Shown piece after piece: positions 8,016 through 15,051 of a stretch of DNA of 64,000 nt; position 1 is the first letter of the stretch; every line of letters begins with the position of its first letter. The notes under the pieces are model-generated. The model was not told the origin of the DNA. It searched no databases and saw only the letters and a program-made list of their open reading frames with translations. The DNA comes from Hymenobacter arizonensis (GTDB lineage Bacteria; Bacteroidota; Bacteroidia; Cytophagales; Hymenobacteraceae): positions 62,001 through 126,000 of the forward strand of contig NZ_FOXS01000002.1 of the NCBI RefSeq assembly GCF_900115775.1, written 5' to 3'. Made by a program: the position numbers and the translations under genes.

Positions 8016-8834
8016 ATGAACCGTCGCTGGCTCCTGTTTGCTCCTCTTTTTCTACTCCTGACGGCCGCCGCGCAACGGACGCTGGGCCCCGGCGATGCCG
8101 TTCGCAACCTGCCACAGTCGAGTTTCGGGCGGGGCGAAGTCATTAAGTACACAGTGCACTACGGCCTCATCAACGGCGGCGAAGCCACCGTGGAAACCGA
8201 CAACCGCTTGGAGCGCGTGAACGACCGGCCTTGCTACAAAGCCACCGTGAGCGGCCGCACCACCGGCTCGTTCGATTTTTTTCTGCGCATTCGAGACCAG
8301 TGGCGCGCCTACATCGATACCACCAGCATTCTGCCCATTCGCTCGCAGCGCGACATAGCCGAGAAAAACTACCGCAAAAAAGAAACCGTCAACTTCGACC
8401 ATGTCAACGACATAGCCGAGGTGCAGGACCACGACAAGGAGAAGCCCAAGCGCACCACCGTAAAAATCGGCAACAACTCTCTGGAACTAGTCAGCGGCTT
8501 TTACTACCTGCGCACCTTCAATTTTGACCGCATGCGGGTAGGCGAGGTCATCAAAATGCCAGCGTTATTAGATGGCGACAACTTTGTGCTCGAAGTGGTA
8601 TTCAAAGGGCGGCAAATTGTAAGCACCAAAGCCGGCGACATTCGCGCGTTCAAACTTGTACCCCGCATGCCGGACAACAAGCTCTTTCGCGGCGAAAACG
8701 CCATTTCGGTGTACTTCTCCGATGACCGGAATAAAATTCCAGTCCTGTTTCAGGCCGAGATGTTTGTGGGCACAGTGAAGGTGGATATGATGAAGTACTC
8801 TGGCTTAAAATGGCCGCTCAACAAGGTAAACTAG
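8016..8834 (+). CDS. DUF3108 domain protein, exported
   Basis: This 272-residue protein starts MNRRWLLFAPLFLLLTAAAQ, a signal peptide; the upstream in-frame TTG at 7950 would add 22 residues and is rejected. The mature protein shows the DUF3108 pattern: GEVIKYTVHYGLINGGEATV near the start, KATVSGRTTGSFDFFLRIRD, a central FYYLRTFNF, and KAGDIRAFKLVPRMP. DUF3108 proteins are periplasmic or outer-membrane proteins of beta-rich fold, related to LolA/LolB-like lipid-binding folds, with no settled role. It lies between recA and a two-component system and has its own putative promoter. The family call is good; the function is unknown. Confidence 0.85.
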   Translation: MNRRWLLFAPLFLLLTAAAQRTLGPGDAVRNLPQSSFGRGEVIKYTVHYGLINGGEATVETDNRLERVNDRPCYKATVSGRTTGSFDFFLRIRDQWRAYIDTTSILPIRSQRDIAEKNYRKKETVNFDHVNDIAEVQDHDKEKPKRTTVKIGNNSLELVSGFYYLRTFNFDRMRVGEVIKMPALLDGDNFVLEVVFKGRQIVSTKAGDIRAFKLVPRMPDNKLFRGENAISVYFSDDRNKIPVLFQAEMFVGTVKVDMMKYSGLKWPLNKVN

Positions 8835-8892
8835 CCTGCCAAGCTCTGCGGTGGTCACATAATCGTAACATAGCTATGGCGGCACCAAGCGG

Positions 8893-8900
8893 TACTTTTG
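8893..8900 (+). promoter_or_regulatory. -7 box TACTTTTG upstream of the response regulator
   Basis: It matches TAnnTTTG and lies 37 bp before the GTG start at 8938. This position means a TTG start at 8914 would leave almost no leader, while GTG 8938 gives a leader of about 33 bases. Confidence 0.6.
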
Positions 8901-8937
8901 CAGAAACAACGCATTGCTTCACTTAAGCCCCAACGCC

Positions 8938-9633
8938 GTGACTGCTCCCAAATCGCCCGTGTATAAGATTCTTGTGGTTGATGACGACCCGGACATCGTC
9001 GAGTTGCTGGAGTTCAACCTGAAGAAGGAGGGCTACCAGACCGCCTCGGCCAGCGACGGCCGTAAAGCCCTGGAAATTGCCGCTGACTTCCACCCCGACA
9101 TCATCCTGCTCGATGTGATGATGCCTAACCTCGACGGCATTGCCACTTGCCGCCTGCTCCGCGAACAGCCCAAGTTCAAAGACACCTACATTCTGTTCCT
9201 GACGGCCCGCGCCGAGGAGTTTTCCGAAGTAGCCGCTTTTGAGGCCGGCGCCGACGATTTCATCGCCAAACCCATCAAGCCCCGTGCCTTGCTCGGCCGC
9301 CTGGCCGCCGTGAAGCGCCGCGACCAAGACCCCCACACCGCTATCGATGCCATCGACATCAATGGCCTGCGCATCGACCGCACCGGCTTTGCCGTGTACC
9401 AGGAAGGTCACAAAATCACGCTGCCCAAGAAGGAATTCGAGTTGCTGGCTTTCCTGGCCGCCTCGCCCCACAAGGTTTTCAACCGCGAAGAACTGCTGCA
9501 AAACATCTGGGGCAACGATGTTTTCGTGCTGGCCCGCACCGTGGACGTGCACGTGCGCAAAGTGCGTGAGAAAGTAGGCGACCACCACATTCAAACCATT
9601 AAAGGTGTGGGCTATAAGTTTAACGCCGACTAG
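8938..9633 (+). CDS. OmpR/PhoB-type response regulator
   Basis: This 231-residue DNA-binding regulator has a receiver domain (residues about 9-125) and a winged-helix domain (about 130-230). The receiver shows acidic pocket DDD at 15-17, phospho-acceptor Asp59 in LLDVMMPNLDG, Thr89 in FLTAR and Lys111 in IAKPIKP. The effector domain has the KEFELLAFLAASPHKVFNRE segment and ends TIKGVGYKFN, typical for OmpR/PhoB. GTG 8938 (MTAPKSPVYK) is chosen because it gives the normal N-terminal length; a TTG at 8914 is possible. The histidine kinase gene follows on the same strand after a family-B hairpin. The pair resembles phosphate-type PhoB-PhoR systems, but the signal is not known. Confidence 0.95.
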   Translation: MTAPKSPVYKILVVDDDPDIVELLEFNLKKEGYQTASASDGRKALEIAADFHPDIILLDVMMPNLDGIATCRLLREQPKFKDTYILFLTARAEEFSEVAAFEAGADDFIAKPIKPRALLGRLAAVKRRDQDPHTAIDAIDINGLRIDRTGFAVYQEGHKITLPKKEFELLAFLAASPHKVFNREELLQNIWGNDVFVLARTVDVHVRKVREKVGDHHIQTIKGVGYKFNAD

Positions 9634-9648
9634 CGCCCTGCTCCACTT

Positions 9649-9735
9649 GTCATCCTGAGCACAGCGAAGGACCTTCTCACGCCTGAACAACCATCGTTCG
9701 GGCCTGAGAAGGTCCTTTGCTGTGCTCAGGATGAC
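9649..9735. repeat. Long inverted repeat, family B (copy 1)
   Basis: Arms 9649-9683 and 9701-9735 match with about two mismatches (core GTCATCCTGAGCACAGC, then AAGGACCTTCTCA). It sits between the response regulator stop (9633) and the kinase ATG (9763). In RNA it would be a strong stem and could reduce read-through into the kinase or protect the upstream message. Confidence 0.92.
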
Positions 9736-9762
9736 TTATTTTTGCTCAATAAGTCCTGTCAT

Positions 9763-10815
9763 ATGAATCTTTCTTCCCGCACCATAGCCATTCTCATTTC
9801 GCTGCTGGTGGCGGGGGTGCTCACCGCCTATGCCCATTTCGGCCCCACCCTCGCATTCCGGGAAGCTTTTTTAGCGGCGGGGGTCACGGTAGCAGCATGT
9901 TTCCTGCTAGTTTATTTGTCGTTTGAAGCCCTTATTTTTCGGGAAATCAACAGCATCTACGCGGGCCTGGAGCACATCAAGCGCAAGGAATTCAAACAGA
10001 TGAGCAACAAGTTTCTGTTTCGGCCCGAGCCGGTGAAGCGCGTGCGCGACGAAATCCTGCTCATGGCCGAACGCCGGCAGCAAGAGCTCGACGAGCTGGT
10101 GCGCCTGCAGGCCCTGCGCCGCGAGTTTTTGGCCGATGTGTCGCACGAGCTTAAAACACCACTTTTCGCTGCCCAGGGCTTTGTGCACACCATTTTGGAT
10201 GACGAGGACGACGACATTGACCTTGCCACCCGCCGCAAGTTCCTGAGCAAAGCCGCCGCCAGCCTCGACACGCTCGACGCGCTGGTGCAAGACCTGGTCA
10301 CGATTGCGCAGCTCGAAAAAGGCGTGGTGCGCATGCGTCGCCAGCGCTTCGATTTGATTGCGCTGGTGCGCGAAATCTTTGAGCTGCTGGAGCAACAAGC
10401 CGCGCGGCGCGGCACGGCCCTGGAGCTGTTTCCGCCCAATCTGCCGGCAGAGCTACCCGTTGTCGCCGACCGCAACCGCATCCGCCAAGTATTGGTCAAT
10501 CTGATTGACAACGCCATTAAGTATGGCCGTGAGAATGGGCGAGTAATTGTGGCGTTGGGAGAAAGTGGCCGCACGGTGCGCATTTCCGTGCGCGACGATG
10601 GCGCTGGCATTGCGCCCGAACACCAAGCCCGCATTTTTGAGCGGTTTTACCGCATTGACAAAAGTCGCTCGCGCGAGTCGGGCGGGTCGGGCCTGGGGCT
10701 CGCCATCAGCAAGCACATTGTAGAGGCGCACAAATCGAGCATTAAGGTGAAAAGCACCATCGGCGAAGGCACAACGCTGGAGTTTAAGCTTAACAAGCCC
10801 AAAAGCGTTGGGTAG
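9763..10815 (+). CDS. Sensor histidine kinase (PhoR-like)
   Basis: This 350-residue inner-membrane kinase pairs with the regulator upstream. Two hydrophobic segments (about residues 7-25 and 36-54) flank a very short periplasmic loop, so it probably senses in the membrane or through partners. Next come a linker with VKRVRDEILLMAERRQQELD, the dimerisation/phosphoacceptor domain with His128 in FLADVSHELKTPLF, and an ATP-binding domain with N-box LVNLIDNAIKYG, G1 DDGAGI, F-box IFERFYRIDKSRSRESGGSG and G2 GLGLAI. ATG 9763 is preferred to an upstream TTG that would lie next to the hairpin repeat. All catalytic motifs are intact. Confidence 0.95.
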   Translation: MNLSSRTIAILISLLVAGVLTAYAHFGPTLAFREAFLAAGVTVAACFLLVYLSFEALIFREINSIYAGLEHIKRKEFKQMSNKFLFRPEPVKRVRDEILLMAERRQQELDELVRLQALRREFLADVSHELKTPLFAAQGFVHTILDDEDDDIDLATRRKFLSKAAASLDTLDALVQDLVTIAQLEKGVVRMRRQRFDLIALVREIFELLEQQAARRGTALELFPPNLPAELPVVADRNRIRQVLVNLIDNAIKYGRENGRVIVALGESGRTVRISVRDDGAGIAPEHQARIFERFYRIDKSRSRESGGSGLGLAISKHIVEAHKSSIKVKSTIGEGTTLEFKLNKPKSVG

Positions 10816-10912
10816 GCGTTCGAGGCGGACAGGCTGCTGATACGGAGCGTCGGCTAGGCATTATTACTCTTTCGCTTCATTCCTGCTTCGCCACACAGCG
10901 TGGCGTTGGCCG

Positions 10913-10920
10913 TACCTTTG
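10913..10920 (+). promoter_or_regulatory. -7 box TACCTTTG very close to the pseudouridine synthase start
   Basis: The box ends 9 bp before ATG 10930. With normal Bacteroidota spacing, transcription would begin about 4-6 bases before the ATG, so the mRNA would be nearly leaderless. It also argues against the upstream GTG at 10900 as start. Confidence 0.6.
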
Positions 10921-10929
10921 GGGCTGCGT

Positions 10930-11643
10930 ATGAAGCTTCCCAATTTTTCCGACCTCGTTATTTTCGAGAACGACGACTACCTCGTCGTCAATAAGCCCCC
11001 ATTCCTGGCCACGCTCGACGAGCGGGTGGGCGGCGCGCCCAACATGCTGCGCTTGGCCCGCCAGAACCACGACGACATCCAGGCCGCTCACCGCCTCGAC
11101 CGCGAAACCAGTGGGGCTCTAGCCTTTGCTAAAACTCCCGAGGCGTACCGCCACCTCGCGATGCAGTTTGAAAACCGCGAAGTGAAAAAAGAGTACCACG
11201 CCGTGGTGTGGGGTACCCCGCAGTTTAATGACGAAGTCGTAGAGCGCAGCATTGAAAATACCACGCGCGGCAAAGCTCGCCTCGCCTACAAAGGCAAGCC
11301 GGCCGAAACGCACTTCACCACCCTCGAAAACTTCACCCGGCACTCGCTCATTCGCTGCCAGCCCATCACGGGACGCATGCACCAGATTCGCTTGCACCTG
11401 ATGTATTTGAAGGCGCCCATTGTGGGCGACACGCTTTATGGGGGCGAGGATTTTTTTCTTTCCTCGCTCAAGAAGAAGTTCAACATGAAGGAAGGCGAAG
11501 AAGAGCAGCCCTTCATCAAGCGCTTCGCGCTACACGCCATGCAGCTGCAGTTTCAGGGATTGCAGGGCGAGGAAATCTCGGTGGAGGCTCCCTATCCTAA
11601 GGATTTCCGGGTGTTGGTAGAGGCCCTTCGTCAGCTGGCTTAG
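10930..11643 (+). CDS. RluA-family pseudouridine synthase
   Basis: This 237-residue enzyme should isomerise specific uridines in rRNA or tRNA to pseudouridine. The catalytic motif is AAHRLDRETSGALAFAK with the active-site Asp in HRLDRETSG (about residue 58). Other family features are YLVVNKPPFLATLDE, KKEYHAVVWG, the RMHQIRLHL motif (about 149-157) and GDTLYGGE. There is no S4 RNA-binding domain, so it is the short RluA/RluC-like type. Start ATG 10930 fits the close upstream -7 box. It stands after the histidine kinase gene in the same direction but seems to have its own promoter. The target base cannot be read from sequence. Confidence 0.93.
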   Translation: MKLPNFSDLVIFENDDYLVVNKPPFLATLDERVGGAPNMLRLARQNHDDIQAAHRLDRETSGALAFAKTPEAYRHLAMQFENREVKKEYHAVVWGTPQFNDEVVERSIENTTRGKARLAYKGKPAETHFTTLENFTRHSLIRCQPITGRMHQIRLHLMYLKAPIVGDTLYGGEDFFLSSLKKKFNMKEGEEEQPFIKRFALHAMQLQFQGLQGEEISVEAPYPKDFRVLVEALRQLA

Positions 11644-11753
11644 CTGCGCTCTCAAAAGTACCAGCCGAATGACTGCGGCATTTTATAGTTAAGGGTAACA
11701 GAGTATCTCCCGGCTATTTGATTGCTTTTCAAGCACAATTAATTGGGCGGGGC

Positions 11754-11784
11754 TTTGCACTGTCCTGATAAATCAGTACCTTTG
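11754..11784 (+). promoter_or_regulatory. Promoter of the rplM ribosomal operon
   Basis: TTTG (11754-11757), 19 bp, then TACCTTTG (11777-11784): an almost ideal Bacteroidota sigma-ABfr type promoter (TTTG-N19-TAnnTTTG). The leader to ATG 11856 is about 67 bases and holds a small hairpin, CGAAGC..GCTTCG, around 11798-11816. Confidence 0.8.
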
Positions 11785-11855
11785 TGTCCGTTTTTCCCGA
11801 AGCCCAATAGCTTCGAACTCTTATTCAATAGTTTAGCATACCTTTTTTTCGACTC

Positions 11856-12308
11856 ATGGACCACCTGAGCTTCAAGACGACCCACGTCAATAAGGCCAAC
11901 GCCCAGAAGAGCTGGGTTATCGTAGACGCCAGCGTAGCCCCGCTGGGCCGCGTTTGCTCGCAGATTGCCAACATTCTGCGTGGCAAGCACAAGCCTTCGT
12001 TTACCCCCAACTCGGACTGCGGCGACAACGTCATCGTTCTCAACGCCGACAAGCTGCGCGTAACGGGCAAAAAAATGACCGAGAAGGTCTACATCACCCA
12101 CTCGGGCTACCCCGGCGGCCAGAAGCGTCGCACCGTGCGCGAGCAGATGGACCGCGACTCGCGTCGTGTTATCGAGCACGCTGTGAAAGGCATGCTGCAG
12201 GGCAACAAGTTGGGTTCGGCTCAGTACCGCAACCTGTACGTGTACGCTGGCACCGAGCACCCCCACGAGGCACAGCAGCCCGTAGCTATCGAACTCAAAA
12301 ACCTGTAA
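11856..12308 (+). CDS. rplM: 50S ribosomal protein L13
   Basis: L13 (150 residues) is an early-assembling protein of the large subunit. It shows the family hallmarks AQKSWVIVDASVAPLGRVCS, a GDNVIVLNADKLRVTGKK strand and the C-terminal LYVYAGTEHPHEAQQP segment. Length is normal. It heads the L13-S9-S2-EF-Ts cluster and has the strongest promoter seen in the window. No Shine-Dalgarno sequence precedes ATG 11856 (a T-rich stretch instead), as is usual in this phylum. Confidence 0.98.
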   Translation: MDHLSFKTTHVNKANAQKSWVIVDASVAPLGRVCSQIANILRGKHKPSFTPNSDCGDNVIVLNADKLRVTGKKMTEKVYITHSGYPGGQKRRTVREQMDRDSRRVIEHAVKGMLQGNKLGSAQYRNLYVYAGTEHPHEAQQPVAIELKNL

Positions 12309-12344
12309 GCCACGACGGCTTACTTTCTTTAATTTTTCCACTAA

Positions 12345-12731
12345 ATGGCAATTACCAACACCTCTGGTAGAAGAAAAACCTCGGTGGCCCGCATCTACAT
12401 GCAGGCCGGGCAAGGGAATATCACTATCAATGACCGGGACATGAAGGCGTATTTCAGCAACGAGTTGCTGGAAAACGTTGTGAACCAGCCCCTGGCAATT
12501 CTTGAGCAAGTCGGCCAGTACGACATCAAGGTGAACGTGAAAGGCGGCGGCATTTCGGCTCAGGCTGAAGCTATCCGTCTCGCAATCACTAAAGCTCTGG
12601 TTAGCGATAACGAAGAAACCCGTCCCGCTCTGAAGAAGGAAGGCTTCCTGACCCGCGACCCGCGCATGGTGGAACGCAAGAAATTCGGCAAGCGCAAAGC
12701 TCGTCGCTCGTTCCAGTTCTCGAAACGCTAA
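12345..12731 (+). CDS. rpsI: 30S ribosomal protein S9
   Basis: S9 (128 residues) lies in the small-subunit head, with its C-terminal tail reaching the P-site tRNA. The sequence has GRRKTSVARIYMQAGQG near the start, a GGGISAQAEAIRLAITKAL core and the basic end KARRSFQFSKR, in which the final arginine is the conserved tRNA-contacting residue. It follows L13 by 36 bp, the usual L13-S9 pair. Its start has only AT-rich sequence upstream and no Shine-Dalgarno motif. Confidence 0.98.
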   Translation: MAITNTSGRRKTSVARIYMQAGQGNITINDRDMKAYFSNELLENVVNQPLAILEQVGQYDIKVNVKGGGISAQAEAIRLAITKALVSDNEETRPALKKEGFLTRDPRMVERKKFGKRKARRSFQFSKR

Positions 12732-12734
12732 ACC

Positions 12735-12740
12735 AGGAGG
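12735..12740 (+). promoter_or_regulatory. Perfect Shine-Dalgarno AGGAGG before rpsB
   Basis: AGGAGGA sits about 9 bp before ATG 12750, in the 18-bp gap after rpsI. Neighbouring genes rplM, rpsI and tsf have none, and Bacteroidota ribosomes generally hide the anti-Shine-Dalgarno sequence. This suggests special translational control of rpsB. Confidence 0.75.
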
Positions 12741-12749
12741 AAATATATC

Positions 12750-13517
12750 ATGGCTCAGACGACTTATAAGGACCTGCTCGACGCAGGTGCCCACTTTGGT
12801 CACCTCACCCGCAAGTGGGACCCCAAAATGGCGCCGTACATCTTCATGGAGAAGAACGGCATCCACATCATTGACCTCAACAAGACGCTGGTTTCGCTCG
12901 ACTACGCTGCTACTGCTATTCGCAACATCGCGAAGAGCGGCCGCAAGGTAATGTTCGTGGCTACCAAGAAGCAGGCACAAGAGATTGTGACTACCGAAGC
13001 CGAGCGCTTGAAAATGCCTTTCGTTACCGACCGGTGGTTGGGCGGCATGCTCACCAACTTCGCTACGGTTCGCAAGAGCCTGAAGAAGATGGCCACCATC
13101 GACAAGATGGTGAAAGAGAACACGGCCTACGCCGCTCTCGCTAAGCGCGAGAAGCTGATGATGTCGCGTGAGCGCGCCAAGCTGGACCGCGTACTCGGTG
13201 GTATCGCCGACCTCGGCCGCCTGCCCGCCGCCCTCTTCATCGTGGACGTGAAGCGCGAGCACATCGCCGTGAAAGAAGCTCACAAACTGGGCATCCCGGT
13301 GTTTGCTATCTGCGACACAAACTCGAACCCCGAATTGGTACAGTTCCCGATTCCTGCCAACGACGACGCCTCGAAGTCTATCCAGCTCATCGTGAGCGTG
13401 ATTGGCAAGGCCATCGAAGACGGCCTGTCGGAGCGTAAAGTTGACAAAGAAGACGCCGACCGCAAGGAAGCCGACGAGGCTGCCATTGCTGAAAAAACGG
13501 CTGCTGACGAAGAATAG
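12750..13517 (+). CDS. rpsB: 30S ribosomal protein S2
   Basis: S2 (255 residues) binds late to the small subunit near the mRNA exit region. Hallmarks are LLDAGAHFGHLTRKWDPKM at the start, NGIHIIDLNKT, TDRWLGGMLTNF, a coiled-coil region near residues 110-150, and LFIVDVKREHIAVKEA with the Asn/Asp-rich IPANDDASKSI segment. The C-terminal tail is charged and alanine-rich, variable in the family. It follows S9 by 18 bp and is preceded by a strong AGGAGG. A terminator and a family-C repeat separate it from tsf, so the usual rpsB-tsf co-transcription is at least partly interrupted here. Confidence 0.98.
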   Translation: MAQTTYKDLLDAGAHFGHLTRKWDPKMAPYIFMEKNGIHIIDLNKTLVSLDYAATAIRNIAKSGRKVMFVATKKQAQEIVTTEAERLKMPFVTDRWLGGMLTNFATVRKSLKKMATIDKMVKENTAYAALAKREKLMMSRERAKLDRVLGGIADLGRLPAALFIVDVKREHIAVKEAHKLGIPVFAICDTNSNPELVQFPIPANDDASKSIQLIVSVIGKAIEDGLSERKVDKEDADRKEADEAAIAEKTAADEE

Positions 13518-13535
13518 TCCCTTCTTAGCTCTTTG

Positions 13536-13583
13536 AAAAAAGGGAACCTTCGAGTAGCTAGGCTCCGGAGGTTCCCTTTTTTA
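13536..13583 (+). terminator. Terminator after rpsB
   Basis: Stem AAAAAGGGAACCT / AGGTTCCCTTTTT with a loop of about 20 bases and a T-rich tail. It stands between rpsB and tsf, two genes that are usually co-transcribed. Confidence 0.85.
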
Positions 13584-13607
13584 TTTTAGGGTGGTGTGAA
13601 AGCACGA

Positions 13608-13776
13608 CAACTCCCCTCCTTACCAAGGAGGGGATGTTCGAGCCAACGGCTCGGACGGGGGTGGTTGCGGTCGTTGAACGACTTGCGGCCGCATCGTTCG
13701 GGTTTCGTGCAACGACTTCAACCACCCCAGCTGACGCTTCGCGCCAGCATCCCCTCCTTTGTAAGGAGGGGAGTTT
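13608..13776. repeat. Compound inverted repeat, family C (copy 1)
   Basis: Outer arms ACTCCCCTCCTT / AAGGAGGGGAGTTT enclose second-level arms GGGGGTGGTTGCGG / AACCACCCCAGC. Each arm also folds on itself: CTCCTT..AAGGAG, GAGCC-AAC-GGCTC (13630-13642) and the GCTGACGCTTCGCGCCAGC mini-hairpin. It is thus a branched, cloverleaf-like structure. It lies between rpsB and tsf, and a near copy is at 54941-55122. Confidence 0.92.
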
Positions 13777-13816
13777 GATGTTCATTCTTCAACTCTCCCA
13801 ACAAAAACCACATCTA

Positions 13817-14653
13817 ATGGCCGCTATTACCGCCGCAGACGTAAACAAGCTCCGCACCATGACCGGTGCCGGCATGATGGATTGCAAAAAAGCCCTGACC
13901 GAAGCCGATGGCGACTTCGAAGCTGCGCGTGACATTCTGCGCAAGGCTGGTCAGAAAATCGCTGACAAGCGTGCCGAAAACGAAACGTCGGAAGGCTTTG
14001 TAGCCGTGAGCGTGAGCGAAGATGGCACCACCGGCAAACTGGTGGCCCTGGCTTGCGAAACTGAGTCAGTAGCCAAAGTAGCTAACTTCCGTGAGCTGGT
14101 TCAGCGCATCCTGGACGCGGCTGTGCGCACCAACGCTACAAGCAAAGAAGACCTATTGGCTACTAAGGAAGAGGATGGCCTGAGCATTCAGGAGCACATC
14201 ACTGACTTGATGGGCAAAATCGGCGAGAAGCTGGACCTGACTTATGCTACCCTGACGGCTGAAAAAGTAGCTTCGTACATCCACTCCGACAGCAAGAAAG
14301 GCGTACTCGTGGGCCTGAAGAACGTAGGCTCGGCCGACGCTGCTGCCGTGGGCCGCGACGTAGCCATGCAAATTGTAGCCATGAAGCCCGTTGCCGTTGA
14401 CAAAGACGGTGTGGATTCGGCTACGGTTGAGCGCGAAATTGAAATCGGCAAAGAGCAGGCGCGTGCCGAAGGCAAGCCCGAGGCAATGCTGGAGAAAATT
14501 GCTCAGGGCAAGCTGAACAAGTTCTACAAAGAGAACACTCTGTTGAACCAGGAGTTTGTGAAAGACAACTCGCTGACCATCGCCGCCCTGCTTGACAGCA
14601 AGTCGAAAGGCATGACGGTTACGGACTTCAAGCGTGTGGCTATCGGCGCTTAA
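13817..14653 (+). CDS. tsf: Elongation factor Ts
   Basis: EF-Ts (278 residues) exchanges GDP for GTP on EF-Tu. The N-terminal UBA-like domain has VNKLRTMTGAGMMDCKKALT and the TDFVxx-type core is represented by CETESVAKVANFRELV. The C-terminal part has LLNQEFVKDNSLTI, conserved in the family. ATG 13817 gives the standard start MAAITAADV; longer in-frame starts run into the family-C repeat and are rejected. No Shine-Dalgarno sequence. Because a terminator and repeat precede it, tsf may depend on read-through or on an unrecognised promoter of its own. A terminator follows at 14676. Confidence 0.97.
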   Translation: MAAITAADVNKLRTMTGAGMMDCKKALTEADGDFEAARDILRKAGQKIADKRAENETSEGFVAVSVSEDGTTGKLVALACETESVAKVANFRELVQRILDAAVRTNATSKEDLLATKEEDGLSIQEHITDLMGKIGEKLDLTYATLTAEKVASYIHSDSKKGVLVGLKNVGSADAAAVGRDVAMQIVAMKPVAVDKDGVDSATVEREIEIGKEQARAEGKPEAMLEKIAQGKLNKFYKENTLLNQEFVKDNSLTIAALLDSKSKGMTVTDFKRVAIGA

Positions 14654-14675
14654 TTGCGAATTTTAGCTTTGATAG

Positions 14676-14712
14676 AAAAGGCCCGCTAGCGCAAAGCTAG
14701 TGGGCCTTTTTT
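14676..14712 (+). terminator. Terminator of tsf
   Basis: Stem AAAAGGCCCGCTAGC / GCTAGTGGGCCTTTTTT with one mismatch and loop GCAAA. Confidence 0.92.
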
Positions 14713-14730
14713 CGTTTAATTTTAAAACTT

Positions 14731-15036
14731 ATGGAAGAGCAACGCAAAGCGCTGTACCGTGAACTACTCGCTTGGGGAATGATAGATATGAGAGCTCACA
14801 GCGCTACTTGGGCTTCCTGTTCAAATCTGTGGAAAGGAAGACGGTCGGCGGCAACGGTTCAGTTCACTTATGCAATGAATGATTTTTTGCACAACGTCGC
14901 ATTTCACTCCGCCTACGATTTCGAAGAATTTGACGAGAAGTCATTCTGGAGCGCTTATCGCACTTTCCGCAAGTCATATCCTGCCGATAGATGGGCACCA
15001 CATATCGAGGAAACAATTGAAGCGCTCCGAAGCTGA
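14731..15036 (+). CDS. Small hypothetical protein
   Basis: This 101-residue cytoplasmic protein was not recognised. It starts MEEQRKALYRELLAWGMIDM, is rich in aromatic residues (FTYAMNDFLHNVAFHSAYDF) and ends with an amphipathic helix (APHIEETIEALRS). There is no signal peptide. Its codons are less GC-rich than those of surrounding genes (many AT-ended codons), which hints at recent acquisition. It follows the tsf terminator by 18 bp and is convergent with the DUF3089 gene, with a 15-bp gap. It is plausible as a real gene but of unknown function. Confidence 0.55.
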   Translation: MEEQRKALYRELLAWGMIDMRAHSATWASCSNLWKGRRSAATVQFTYAMNDFLHNVAFHSAYDFEEFDEKSFWSAYRTFRKSYPADRWAPHIEETIEALRS

Positions 15037-15051
15037 AACTACAAATCGGTT

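Noticed and set aside
11739..13283. A 514-residue minus-strand frame over rplM, rpsI and rpsB
   Set aside because: It overlaps three certain ribosomal genes on the other strand and is a codon-bias shadow.
13634..13816. N-terminal extension of tsf
   Set aside because: It reads through the family-C repeat; EF-Ts starts normally at 13817.
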